Below, piece by piece: positions 27,558 to 36,237 of a stretch of DNA of 64,000 bases. The DNA comes from Planctomycetes bacterium UBA2386. GTDB taxonomy: Bacteria; Planctomycetota; UBA1135; UBA2386. The notes under the pieces were generated by a model. The model saw only the letters and a list, made by a program, of their open reading frames with translations, ran no database searches and had not been told where the DNA came from. The stretch lies in contig DDSQ01000175.1 of assembly GCA_002343845.1 (NCBI GenBank), positions 39,209 to 103,208 on the forward strand. The letters run 5' to 3'. The position numbers and the translations under genes were made by a program. Numbering within the stretch: position 1 is the stretch's first letter; each line of letters begins with the position of its first letter.

Positions 27558-28771
27558 CCGGCCACGATGGTGAGGTCGTTGACGAACCGCTCCGACATCT
27601 GCAGCGCCGTCGCGAGGTCGGGATGGCGAACGACGATCCAACCGTCGCCGACGACGACCTTGCGCCAGTCCCGCTTCGGCTCACCGATCGGCGTCAGTTC
27701 GATGGTCGCGACGTGCTGCCCGTACTTCTGCATCAGCTCGCGCAGGCCGCGGTGCTCACGCACCGTGCCCTCCCCCTGCGCACGCTTGAACACCATCGAG
27801 GCGACGTACTTCTTGGTCACGTCCTGGCTCAGCCGCCCGAAACACGCCGCCTCGGCCCAGCCGGCGAACAGGTCGATGTCGCACGCGTAGTTCATCGCGT
27901 GCACCAGCCGCGCGCCCGGCGGCCGCCCGCCGATCTCGCCGAACACCGCTTCGCCCTTGTCGGTGCGGAACCACTCCATGTGCGTGAAGCCGGTCTGGAA
28001 GCCGAGCGCCTTCAGCACGCCGTGGCCGAGTTCGACGCCCGGGCGCGGCATCTCGTCGGTCAGGTCGCGCAGCACGATGTTCTGCATCGAGATCCACGGG
28101 TTCTGCGCGAGGATCATCGGCTTGGGCTTGTACCAGGCGACGTTCTCGAACAGGATGCGGCCATCGGCGCACACCGTGTCGTAGGTCAGTTCTTCGCCCT
28201 CGATGAACTCCTCGACCGACAGCTCGTCGATGTGCTTCACCTTTGCCAGCGCCTGGTCGAACTCGCGCGCGTCGTTGCAGCGGTAGGTGTCCTTGCTGCC
28301 CGCGCCGTCGATCGGCTTCACGATCGCCGGATAGCCGCAGCGCTCGACCGCGGCCCAGGCCTCCTTCGTGCTGCGCGCGCGGCCGTGCCGCGGCACGCGC
28401 AGGCCGGCCTTCTCGACCGCCTGCTTCATCGCCTCCTTGTCGCGGAAGATCGCCGTCTGCGCGCGCGACATGCCGGGCAGGCCGAACGCCTCGCGCAGGC
28501 CGGCCGCGAGGTACATCAGCCGTTCCCACAGGCACTCGACGCGGTCGACGTGCCGGCCGCGCAGCCACTGCCGGATCTCGGCGATCGCCTTGCCTTCGTC
28601 GCCGAACGACGAGACCTGCAGGTAGTCGTGCAACGCCTCGCGCGCCTCGGCCGGCAGCGCCCCGGCCGGCTGGTCGCCGACCCCCAGCACCTTGGCGCCG
28701 ACCTTGGCGAGGCCACGGACGAACAACGGCATCTCGGCGGGAAAACCAGGACTCAGGTAGACGACGTGCAT
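27554..28771 (-). CDS. ATP-grasp carboxylate-amine ligase-like protein (paralogue 2)
   Basis: The 405-residue protein carries the ATP-grasp signatures YPAIVKPIDGAGSKDTY (nucleotide loop), LSVEEFIEGEELTYDTV (acidic hinge) and FGEIGGRPPGARL (metal/phosphate-binding Arg and Glu). It shares with its neighbours at 28798 and 39602 the opening MHVVY/F, a NPWISMQNIV segment and TGFTHMEWFR. ATP-grasp enzymes join a carboxylate to an amine or thiol through an acyl-phosphate; the substrates cannot be told. The gene follows paralogue 1 by 26 bases and its stop overlaps the RND adaptor start. A lineage-specific peptide- or amide-forming ligase is the best description. Confidence 0.8.
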   Translation of the reverse strand: MHVVYLSPGFPAEMPLFVRGLAKVGAKVLGVGDQPAGALPAEAREALHDYLQVSSFGDEGKAIAEIRQWLRGRHVDRVECLWERLMYLAAGLREAFGLPGMSRAQTAIFRDKEAMKQAVEKAGLRVPRHGRARSTKEAWAAVERCGYPAIVKPIDGAGSKDTYRCNDAREFDQALAKVKHIDELSVEEFIEGEELTYDTVCADGRILFENVAWYKPKPMILAQNPWISMQNIVLRDLTDEMPRPGVELGHGVLKALGFQTGFTHMEWFRTDKGEAVFGEIGGRPPGARLVHAMNYACDIDLFAGWAEAACFGRLSQDVTKKYVASMVFKRAQGEGTVREHRGLRELMQKYGQHVATIELTPIGEPKRDWRKVVVGDGWIVVRHPDLATALQMSERFVNDLTIVAG

Positions 28772-28797
28772 GGCGGCGTGGAACGGGTCTGCGGAGC

Positions 28798-30027
28798 CTA
28801 CGCGAGATCGACGCGCACGGTGTCGACGATGTGGCGCACGGCCTTCTCGACCAGCGTCGTGTCCGGGTGCCGCACGAGCACGAACCCGTCGCCTTCGTAG
28901 CTCGTGCTCGCGGCCTTGCCGACGACGGGCGCACGCACCTGCACCAGCAGCTCGCCGAGATCGGCGCACGCCTCCTCGAGGCCGCGCACCCCTCGCACCA
29001 CCGCCCCCTCGCCGCCGCCCTGCCCACGCAGGTAGGCGGCCCCGGCGGCGTAGCGCCGTTCGAGGGGCGTGAACGTCTCGTCGATCATCAGCTGCGCGAA
29101 CGCGCGGTAGAGGTCGGCATCGGTGACGAGCCCCATCAGCGTCGTGAACTGCGCGCCCGGCGGCCGGGCGGCGACCTCGCCGATCGCCAGCGAACCGTCG
29201 GGCCGCCGGAACCACTCGAGGTGGGACATGCCGGTCCACATGCCGAGCACGCTCAGTGCCCGCGGGCCGAGGCGCCGGATGTCGGCGAACTCAGCCCCGC
29301 CGAGATCCCGCGGCAACACCACGCACCACTGGATCCACGGGTTCTCCATCACCTCGAGCGGGGTCGGGTGGTAGCAGCAGATGTTGTGGAAGACGTGCTG
29401 GCCGTGCAGGGTCACGGTGTCGAACGAGAACTCGCGGCCGAGCACGAACTCCTCGAGCAGCACTTCGCGGCCGGGTGCCGGCGGGCTGCGGCGCAGCAAC
29501 GCCGTCAGTTCCTCCATCGTGTCGACGCGCGACGTCGACTTCGCCCCGGCCCCCGCCGGCGGTTTGCCGACCAGCGGGAACCCGACCCGCCGCGCGAACT
29601 CGTGCGCCTCGGCGAGCGTGCCGCACAGGCGGTGCCGGGCGCACGGCAGGTCGTGCGCCGCGAACAGGTCCTTCATGCGCGCCTTGTCGCGGAAGTTGCG
29701 CGCCGTCGTGTTGTCCATGCCGCGGATGCGCAACTGCTCGCGCACCGTCGCCAGCGACTCCTGCAGCGTCTCGAGGATGCCGAGCAGTCGTTCGGGCGGG
29801 CCGAGCCGCGCTGCCAGCGTGCGGATGCCGTCGATGAGGTCCGCCGTGCGCAGCGCGTCGGCGACCCGTTCGAACCCGGCCAGGCCGGCGACGAAGTCGG
29901 CGGGGAACTGCCGTGCATCGTCTTGGCTGACCACCGATAGGCGCACCCCCGGCAGGCTCATCGCCGCGCGCGCGAAGCGCACGGTGTTCTCCATCGCGAA
30001 CGGGATGACGAAGACGACGTGCACCAT
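28798..30027 (-). CDS. ATP-grasp carboxylate-amine ligase-like protein (paralogue 1)
   Basis: The 409-residue product begins MVHVVFVIPFAMENTVRFAR and has the ATP-grasp landmarks FPLVGKPPAGAGAKST, VLLEEFVLGREFSFDTV and IGEVAARPPGAQF, plus MENPWIQWCVVLPRD and MSHLEWFRRPDG. It is clearly homologous to the genes at 27554 and 39602, but diverged enough to act on a different substrate. As the first gene of a run of ligase, ligase, adaptor and RND pump, it probably opens a small pathway whose product is exported. The promoter should lie in the 116-base spacer to 30144, where a perfect 16-base palindrome is found. Confidence 0.8.
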   Translation of the reverse strand: MVHVVFVIPFAMENTVRFARAAMSLPGVRLSVVSQDDARQFPADFVAGLAGFERVADALRTADLIDGIRTLAARLGPPERLLGILETLQESLATVREQLRIRGMDNTTARNFRDKARMKDLFAAHDLPCARHRLCGTLAEAHEFARRVGFPLVGKPPAGAGAKSTSRVDTMEELTALLRRSPPAPGREVLLEEFVLGREFSFDTVTLHGQHVFHNICCYHPTPLEVMENPWIQWCVVLPRDLGGAEFADIRRLGPRALSVLGMWTGMSHLEWFRRPDGSLAIGEVAARPPGAQFTTLMGLVTDADLYRAFAQLMIDETFTPLERRYAAGAAYLRGQGGGEGAVVRGVRGLEEACADLGELLVQVRAPVVGKAASTSYEGDGFVLVRHPDTTLVEKAVRHIVDTVRVDLA

Positions 30028-30100
30028 GCCTCGCCCGAGAGGCTAGCTGTGCCGCCTGCCGGTCGCCACGCTGCGCGAACCAGTGACCATCGCGCACCGC

Positions 30101-30116
30101 GGATTCTCGAGAATCC
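30101..30116. promoter_or_regulatory. Perfect 16-base palindrome in divergent promoter
   Basis: GGATTCTC (30101-30108) and its exact complement GAGAATCC (30109-30116) form an uninterrupted palindrome, 74 bases upstream of the ATP-grasp operon and 28 bases upstream of the divergent secreted-protein gene. It is AT-richer than its surroundings and has the size and symmetry of a dimeric repressor operator. No regulator gene lies beside it. Confidence 0.45.
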
Positions 30117-30143
30117 GTTGAGGCTCGATCGCCGTCCGGACGC

Positions 30144-31187
30144 ATGAGCACTCGACCAATCTCGATCCACGCGATGCACACCCACGCCATCTTCTCGCTC
30201 CTGGCCGCTGCCACCGTCCTGCCGCCGGCTCTTATCGCACAGAGCTGCCTCCACCTCGCTGGCAACACGCCGGGCGCCGGCACACCCGACCCGCGCCCGC
30301 TCGGCAACGGCAACCCGGTCGATCCGACCTACTCGACCCAGCGTTACCAGGTGCAGGTCCCGACTGCCGTGCTCGGCACACAGAACCTGAAGATCGTCGA
30401 GTTGTTCGTGGCGCCTGCCGACTCGCAGTTGCGCACCTTCACCGAACTGCAGGTGCGCATGGGCCACAACCCCAACCCGCTGACTACGCAGATGGCGACG
30501 AACTTCGTCGGCTTCACGGCCCGTCCGGTGCAACACAACGCCATTGCCTGGCAGACGACTGCCAACCAGTGGCAGCCGCTCGGGATGGCCTTCGCCTTCG
30601 ACTACAAACCTGCGAACGGCATGCTCGTGCTCGAGTTCTTCGTGCGCGGCGCGGGTGCCAGCGGCGGCGGCGGCGTACCCGGCATGCGCACGGACCCTGG
30701 CATCCCGTTCGTCTGGACCTCCGGCCAGGGCTACAGCGGCACGCAGGTCGCGGGCGGCGGCATCAAGCTGCGCTTCTGCACCGACTACCACGGCTATCTC
30801 GAATACGAGGTCGGCGGCTGCCCCGGCAGCAACGGCCTGGTGCCTCAGCTCACCTACGCCGGTTCAGCGCAGATCGGCAGCACGGTGCAGGTGCTGCTCG
30901 CCGATGGGCTGCCGAGCACCCAGGCGGTCCTGGTCTGGAGCTTCACGCCACGCGTCGGACCGTTCGACCTCGTCGGCGTCGGCGCGCCGGCGTGTCTCGC
31001 CTACGTTTTCCCGGATGTCGCCACGACGCACACCGTCGTCGGCGGAACGTCGTCGGTGAGCCTCGCCCTGCCGCTCGGGTTGACCTCGGGTCTGGCGATC
31101 TGGAACCAGTGGCTTGTCATCGATCCGACGGTGAACTCGCTCGGCATCTCGATGTCGAACCTGGGGCGCTTCCTCATCGGGAACTGA
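30144..31187 (+). CDS. Secreted protein with planctomycete C-terminal module
   Basis: The 347-residue product has a signal peptide (hydrophobic core AIFSLLAAATVLPPALIAQ); ATG 30144 is used, though ATG 30174 would also give a normal signal sequence. The N-terminal two thirds form a beta-rich domain with a Gly-rich loop (GAGASGGGGVPGM) and isolated cysteines. The last 115 residues contain VGAPAC and end NSLGISMSNLGRFLIG, matching the C-terminus of the secreted protein at 8017-10242. Function unknown. The end overlaps the convergent kinase-SUMF1 gene by 14 bases. Confidence 0.7.
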   Translation: MSTRPISIHAMHTHAIFSLLAAATVLPPALIAQSCLHLAGNTPGAGTPDPRPLGNGNPVDPTYSTQRYQVQVPTAVLGTQNLKIVELFVAPADSQLRTFTELQVRMGHNPNPLTTQMATNFVGFTARPVQHNAIAWQTTANQWQPLGMAFAFDYKPANGMLVLEFFVRGAGASGGGGVPGMRTDPGIPFVWTSGQGYSGTQVAGGGIKLRFCTDYHGYLEYEVGGCPGSNGLVPQLTYAGSAQIGSTVQVLLADGLPSTQAVLVWSFTPRVGPFDLVGVGAPACLAYVFPDVATTHTVVGGTSSVSLALPLGLTSGLAIWNQWLVIDPTVNSLGISMSNLGRFLIGN

Positions 31188-33743
31188 TCGCCCGCACCGC
31201 CCGCAAGCCGGTCCTGGCCGAGCGCTGCTCCGGCGGCTGCCCATTGCGCGAGGCGACGCGACTCAGCAGCTTTCGCTCCGCGAAGTCCCCGCCACGCGAC
31301 ACTCGCAGCGACGGCGTGTCCTCGGGCGGCACGGGTTCGCGCAGTCCGTCGCCGGCGCGCGCCGGCCGCAGGTAGGGAACCAACCAGTCGCGGCACCACT
31401 CGGCGACGTTGCCGTGGCAGTCGTGCAGGCCGAACGCATTGGGGCGGAACGAACCGACCGGCGCTGTGAGCGCGTAGCCATCGTCCAGACCCGGCTCGAG
31501 CGCCTGACGAAGGCTGCCCTGGCTGCCTGCATCGGCGAGGTTCGCGAAGGTGTCGAGAGCCGCACCATCGTCGACTCCGCCGAACACGGTGCGACTGCCA
31601 GCGCGGGCGAAGTACTCCCATTGCGCCTCGGTCGGCAGCAGCAGGCCACGACACCCGAGTTCGCGAGTCGCCGTCGCCCAATCGACCTGCTCGACCGGAT
31701 GTCGCAGGTCCCCCCGATGGCCGCGTGCCTTGCTCAACGCCGTGACGAAACCCGGCCGCTGCCCGCACAAACGCAGCCACTGCCCTTGCGTGCACTCGTG
31801 CTTGGCGACGAAGAACGGCGCCAGCCGGACATCGTGCACGAAGCGCTCCATCGGCGCGGCCTCGGCATCGATCGGCGCGGTCCCGCTGTGCGCGTCGCCG
31901 GCCACCAATGCCCCCATCGTGAACGTCCCCCCGGGCACCAGCACGAACACCATGCCCGTCGCCTCGGCGACCCGCATGCCGACCAGATCGCCGTCGGCGT
32001 CGCGCGTGACCTCCGGCGCCTCACCGCTCTCGACGTGCCAGAACTCGTAGAGGCCGGACCTCGCGTCGCGTCCGAGCGGCACGAGCCCTGCTTGCGGCGT
32101 CAGCACCAACCCCGCGTAGACCGGCAGCTGATCCCGGTCCTCGATCGCGGCGATCGCCTCGCGCCAGGCCGGCTCGGCCTCGACGAGGCTGAGGCGGCCG
32201 ATGCGTTCGGCTTCGGCGCGCCGCGCGACGACGCCGGCGAGCGAGTCGATGCCCGCGTCCGGCGCCGCGAGTTGGTCCAGGCCGGCCAGCAACCGCCGCA
32301 TGACTTCGTGCTGCCAGGCCAGTTCCTCGCGCAGCGGCCCGGAAGGCGCCGCGTCGAGTCGCAACCCGAGCGAGGCCAGGCGCCGCTCGACCTCGGGCCG
32401 GCGCGCCAGCAGTTCCTCGGCCCGTTGCAGCCACTGGTCGATCGCCGGCACGGTCGTGGGCCACGGTGGCCACAACTCGTCGCGCGCCGCGGCCACGAGG
32501 TCGTTCAGGCGCTTGTCGTCGACCAGGCGGCGATAGTCCGACCAGTTGTCGTCCGCTTCGCGCCACAGCGACGTGACCGCGAACAACGAGACCAGCAACA
32601 CGAGCAGCAGCGCGAGGCCGAGCCCGGTGCTCAACCGATGCCGCCGCACGAACCGCGCGGCGACGTAGGTCCAGGTCGGCACCCGCGCCGCCACCGGTTC
32701 GTGTCGCCGCGCCCGCCCGAGGTCGAGGGCGAACTCCTGCACCGTCGCGTAGCGGCGCTCCGGCTCGAGCGCCAGCGCGCGCAGCAGCACGGCGTCGAGG
32801 TCGGGCGGCCAGCGCTCCGGGCTCGCGACCAGGGTCGACGGCCGCGGCGGCACGCTGCGCCAGATACTCGGCGGCGCCAGCAGGTCGACGTCGCGCGGCA
32901 GTCGTCCGGTGAGCAGTTCGTAACCGAGCACGCCGAGCGAATAGACGTCGCTGCGCACGTCGGCGTTCGCTGCGTCGCGCGCCTGTTCCGGGCTCACGTA
33001 GCCGGCGGTGCCCATGCCCGCGCCGGCGGCGGTCAGCCCGGCACCCGGCTCGTCGTCGCCGGCCAGGCGGCGATGCCGAAGTCGATCACGCGCGGCTCCG
33101 CGCGCTCGCCGGCCGTCACCACCAGCACGTTCGAGGGCTTGAGGTCGCGATGGATCACGCCCTTGCCGTGCGCGTGCTGCACCGCCTCGCACACGTCGAG
33201 CAACAGGTCCAGCCGTTGCTCCATCGTCGCCGGGCCCTGGCGCCAGCGGTGCAGCGGCACGCCCGGGACGTGCTCCATCACCAGGAACGGCCGGCCGCCC
33301 GGCGTGCGGCCGCAGTCGAGCACGCGGGCGATGCCGCGATGCTGCAAGCGCTGCAGGGCTTCGATCTCCTTCTGGAAGCGCGCCTCGAGGTTCGCCGAGC
33401 CCGCGAACGCCTTCATCACCTTGACGGCGACGACGCGCTGCAGCGGTGACTGCTGTTCGGCGCGGTAGACGCGGCCCATGCCGCCCTCGCCGAGTTCCTC
33501 GCCCAGCACGTACGGCCCGATCGCGCCGCCCACGCGCTCGTCGGCGACGGTGTCCGCCCGCCACGGCGACCGCAGACCCGGCGCGGTCTCGGGGCGGTCC
33601 GCGGCCAGCAGCGCCAGCACTTCCGCGGCCAACGCCGCGTCGTCCGCGGCGAGTTCATGCACCAGCGCCGCGCGTTCCCCGGCTGGCACGGCGAGCGCGC
33701 GGTGGAACAGCGCACCGGCCCGGTCGGACGACGACGGCTCCAT
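31174..33743 (-). pseudogene. Ser/Thr protein kinase fused to SUMF1-like domain, frameshifted
   Basis: The first frame (ATG 33743, 236 residues, stop 33033) contains a kinase N-lobe with EGGMG (86-90), VAVKVM (105-110) and the catalytic loop HRDLKPSN, reaching DFG at 221-223. The rest of the kinase (MGTAGYVSPEQARD, SDVYSLGVLGYELLTGRLP), a membrane helix (GLGLALLLVLLVSLFAV), a helical region and a C-terminal formylglycine-type/SUMF1 domain (VFVLVPGGTFTMG, LPTEAQWEYFARAG, CHGNVAEWCRDWL, RTGLRAVRAI) lie in another frame down to 31174. The switch falls near 33065, right after IDFGIAA, and looks like one missing base. Restored, the protein would be about 856 residues. It is either a genuine recent inactivation or a sequence error; both halves look otherwise intact. 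It diverges from the ECF sigma gene, its likely partner. Confidence 0.75.
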
Positions 33744-33791
33744 GCGTGGAGCAGCTTGCCCCGGGGCCCCTTGCTGTCCAGGGGGAGTACA

Positions 33792-33806
33792 CCGACGCTT
33801 CGTCGG
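33792..33806. promoter_or_regulatory. Hairpin in kinase/sigma divergent region
   Basis: CCGACG (33792-33797) pairs with CGTCGG (33801-33806) around CTT, 19 bases upstream of the sigma-factor ATG. The 82-base spacer must hold promoters for both genes, so this may be an operator or a leader hairpin. Confidence 0.25.
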
Positions 33807-33825
33807 CGCCGCGAGCCTGCCGCCC

Positions 33826-34374
33826 ATGGACCTCACCCGGATCATCAACGACGCCGCGCGCGGCCGACCCGGCGCCGCCGACGAACTGTTGGCGCTGATC
33901 TACGACGAACTGCGGGCGATGGCCCGCCGCTACGTCGCTGGCGACCGCGCGGGCCTCGAACCGACGGCCTTGGTGCACGAGGCCTGGCTGCGGATCCGCG
34001 GCGGCATCGGCGAAGAATGGAATCACCGCTCGCACTTCTTCGGCGCGGCGGCCCAGGCGATGCGGCGCATCCTGGTGGAAGAGGCGCGGCGGCGGAGCGT
34101 GCGCCAGCGCGCCTCGGCCGGCGAACCGCCGCCGGCGGAGTCGTTGCCGCTCGTGCTCCCGGACGCCACCGAACTACTCGACCTCGACGCGGCGTTGCGT
34201 TCGCTCGAGGCCACGCATCCGCGCCTCGCTCGTGTCGTCGAACTGCGCTACTTCGGCGGGCTCGCGATCGCCGAGATTGCCGCCGCGCTCGAGGTGTCGG
34301 TCGGCACCGTCGAACGCGACTGGCGGCTCGCGCGAGCCCGGCTGCAGCGGTTGCTCGGCCCCCGCGATCGTTGA
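33826..34374 (+). CDS. ECF-type RNA polymerase sigma factor
   Basis: The 182-residue protein has sigma-70 region 2 (LIYDELRAMARRYV, LEPTALVHEAWLRI) and region 4 with a helix-turn-helix (LAIAEIAAALEVSVGTVERD, then WRLARARLQRLL). The sequence style fits the ECF subgroup described as TIGR02999, which is abundant in planctomycetes and acidobacteria and usually sits beside Ser/Thr kinases rather than an anti-sigma factor. Here the kinase gene lies directly divergent, 82 bases away, so phosphorylation probably controls activity. Start ATG 33826 gives the normal N-terminus for the group. Confidence 0.88.
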   Translation: MDLTRIINDAARGRPGAADELLALIYDELRAMARRYVAGDRAGLEPTALVHEAWLRIRGGIGEEWNHRSHFFGAAAQAMRRILVEEARRRSVRQRASAGEPPPAESLPLVLPDATELLDLDAALRSLEATHPRLARVVELRYFGGLAIAEIAAALEVSVGTVERDWRLARARLQRLLGPRDR

Positions 34375-34375
34375 C

Positions 34376-34407
34376 GCACGGGTACGGGCGAAGCCGATAC
34401 CGCGTGC
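34376..34407. terminator. Hairpin between convergent sigma and beta-helix genes
   Basis: Paired blocks GCACG/CGTGC, GGTA/TACC and CGG/CCG give twelve base pairs with two single-base bulges and a GCGAAG loop. It fills the 34-base gap between the sigma stop (34374) and the stop of the beta-helix gene (34409). On the minus strand the order stop codon, AGCACG, then a hairpin with a TTCG-containing loop repeats what is seen after the secreted gene ending at 8017. Confidence 0.5.
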
Positions 34408-34408
34408 T

Positions 34409-36187
34409 TCAGAGAATGACGTCGCGCGCCGCGGTCGTCGCGTAGGAGCCGTTCTTCGCCGCGAGGCTGACGACGACGCCCTGCAAGCGCACGACCATGC
34501 CGGAGAGGCCCGGGGGCACGACGTTGGCGATGTTCGCGATGTTCGACCCAGCAGCGCCGACGCCGCTCGGCAGCACGACGAACCACGGTGCCGTGACCGG
34601 CAGCTGCAGGCCGGGGTACGCCGCCGACGGCAGCGGCGGAACCGGCGGCGTCCAAACTTCGAGCAGCAGCACCGTGAAGTCGTTGGCCAACGTGCCCTGC
34701 GGCGAGCGCAGCGACTTGCTGGCGAGGGCCCCCGCGGGCCCGGCCACCGGCGTCACCGCGGGATCGGCCACGCCGTTGATCGTCAGCGCCAGCGTGAAGT
34801 CCTCGCGCGTGCCGGGCAGCAGGTCGAACTCGTCGGCGCCGATGTCGGGCGCGGGACCGACGACGCGCGGGTCGCCTTCGAAGTCGAACGGCACCAGGGC
34901 GGCGCCGGCGGACCCGGCGTGGCGGCACGGCGAGGCCGCCGTCAGGTGCACGTCGCCGGTGGCGAGGTTCACGAACTGCGGATCGACCGAGAGATTGCCC
35001 GTTCCATTCACCGGCGAGCTGGACGCGCCGATGACGCAGGTGTTGGCGACGACCGCGATCCCGACGACCAGCAGGTCGGACGGCGCACCGGCGCGCGTGT
35101 TGCCCCAGAGGATGCAGTTGCTGAGGTTCGAGGACGCGAAGACCGAACCGCCGACGACGAAGCCACCGGTGACCTGGCCAGCCGCGACCGGCAGACCGGC
35201 GTCGTTGCCAGCGATCGTCGTGTGCAGCCCTAGGATCGCGATGTTGCCGCTGGTGAACACGCCGCCACCCGAGCCGCCGACCGAGGTCGCCGAGGAGCCG
35301 CCGGCACCGCCGCGGTTGTTGGTGATGACGCAGTTGGTGAACCCGATCCAGGTCACCACGATGGACGTGTCGCCAGTGATGGTCAGGGCACCAGCACCGC
35401 CGTTGCCGACGCCGCCCGCGCCGCCGTCGTTGCCGCGAAGCTCACACTGGCGCAGCACGACCGTGCCGCCCAACCCGAACATCTGGAAGCCGCCGCAACC
35501 GCCGTGGCCGCTACCGAACGGCGAGGCGATGCCGTTGCCGCCGACACCGCCGCGGTTGCCGATCACGCGGACCCGTTCGAACACCGGCGTGCCGAAGCCC
35601 GGTGCCGTGGTGATCTGGATGCCGCCCACACCGCCGTTGCCGGACAGGATCGCATTGCTCGTGCCATCCCCGCCGAAGTTGCCGCTGACCTCGCAGTCGA
35701 TCAGGCGGAGCGCGGTGGCGGTCGCGTAGATGCCGCCGACCCCGCCCGACGCGAAGCCGGTCGGCGAGCCAGCACTCCCGCGATTGCCGGTGATCGTGCA
35801 GGCGCGGATCGTCGGCGACGTGCCCTGGCACTCGATACCACCGACGATGGCGGAGACGCCGAGCCCCCCGCGCACCGTGAAGCCTTCGAGCACCGACGCT
35901 GGTCCTTCGCCGTTGGCGAACGTGACCACGGTGCCGGTCTGGTTCGCGTCGATCGCCGTCGCCAAGGCACCGCCGCTGCTGCGCACGGTGATCGCCTTGC
36001 CGAGGAAGTCGATGCGCTCGAGGTAGACGCCCGGCGCCACCAGCACGGTGTCGCCGTTCGCCGAGGCCACGATCGCGGCCTGGATGCTCGCGTGCTGCGC
36101 GGGAACGTGGCGCGTGACTTGGGCAGATGCGACCGGCACCAGGAGGGCCGACGCGATCACGGCCGCGACGAGGACGCGAATACGCAT
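34409..36187 (-). CDS. Secreted right-handed beta-helix protein (tandem copy B)
   Basis: The 592-residue protein has a signal peptide (VLVAAVIASALLVPVASAQ) followed by a pectate-lyase-like parallel beta-helix. Typical elements are SIQAAIVASANGDTVLVAPG and YLERIDFLGKAITV at the N-terminal cap, then coils with Cys/Asn ladders (CTITGNRG, CVITNNRGGAGG) and many Gly-Gly turns. The helix ends near DPQFVNLATGDVHLTAASPC and GADEFDLLPG. A separate C-terminal module of about 125 residues follows and ends VSLAAKNGSYATTAARDVIL. No catalytic residues are evident; it may be a surface or polysaccharide-binding protein. It lies 50 bases downstream of a close paralogue. Confidence 0.82.
   Translation of the reverse strand: MRIRVLVAAVIASALLVPVASAQVTRHVPAQHASIQAAIVASANGDTVLVAPGVYLERIDFLGKAITVRSSGGALATAIDANQTGTVVTFANGEGPASVLEGFTVRGGLGVSAIVGGIECQGTSPTIRACTITGNRGSAGSPTGFASGGVGGIYATATALRLIDCEVSGNFGGDGTSNAILSGNGGVGGIQITTAPGFGTPVFERVRVIGNRGGVGGNGIASPFGSGHGGCGGFQMFGLGGTVVLRQCELRGNDGGAGGVGNGGAGALTITGDTSIVVTWIGFTNCVITNNRGGAGGSSATSVGGSGGGVFTSGNIAILGLHTTIAGNDAGLPVAAGQVTGGFVVGGSVFASSNLSNCILWGNTRAGAPSDLLVVGIAVVANTCVIGASSSPVNGTGNLSVDPQFVNLATGDVHLTAASPCRHAGSAGAALVPFDFEGDPRVVGPAPDIGADEFDLLPGTREDFTLALTINGVADPAVTPVAGPAGALASKSLRSPQGTLANDFTVLLLEVWTPPVPPLPSAAYPGLQLPVTAPWFVVLPSGVGAAGSNIANIANVVPPGLSGMVVRLQGVVVSLAAKNGSYATTAARDVIL
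35977..36086. repeat. 110-base identical repeat, copy 1
   Basis: These 110 bases in the 5' coding part of the downstream beta-helix gene are identical to 37794-37903 in the upstream paralogue, at an offset of 1817 bases. They encode the N-terminal cap of the helix. Identity at the DNA level, including third codon positions, shows recent duplication or gene conversion. Confidence 0.9.
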
Positions 36188-36237
36188 GCCGCGAGTGTCG
36201 TAGGCCGACGGAGGCAGGGCAATCCCGTCGAGTCCTT

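Noticed and set aside
33040..33090. Programmed -1 ribosomal frameshift in the kinase-SUMF1 gene
   Set aside because: The direction would fit, but I see no X-XXY-YYZ slippery heptamer at the switch. A missing base or a sequence error is simpler.
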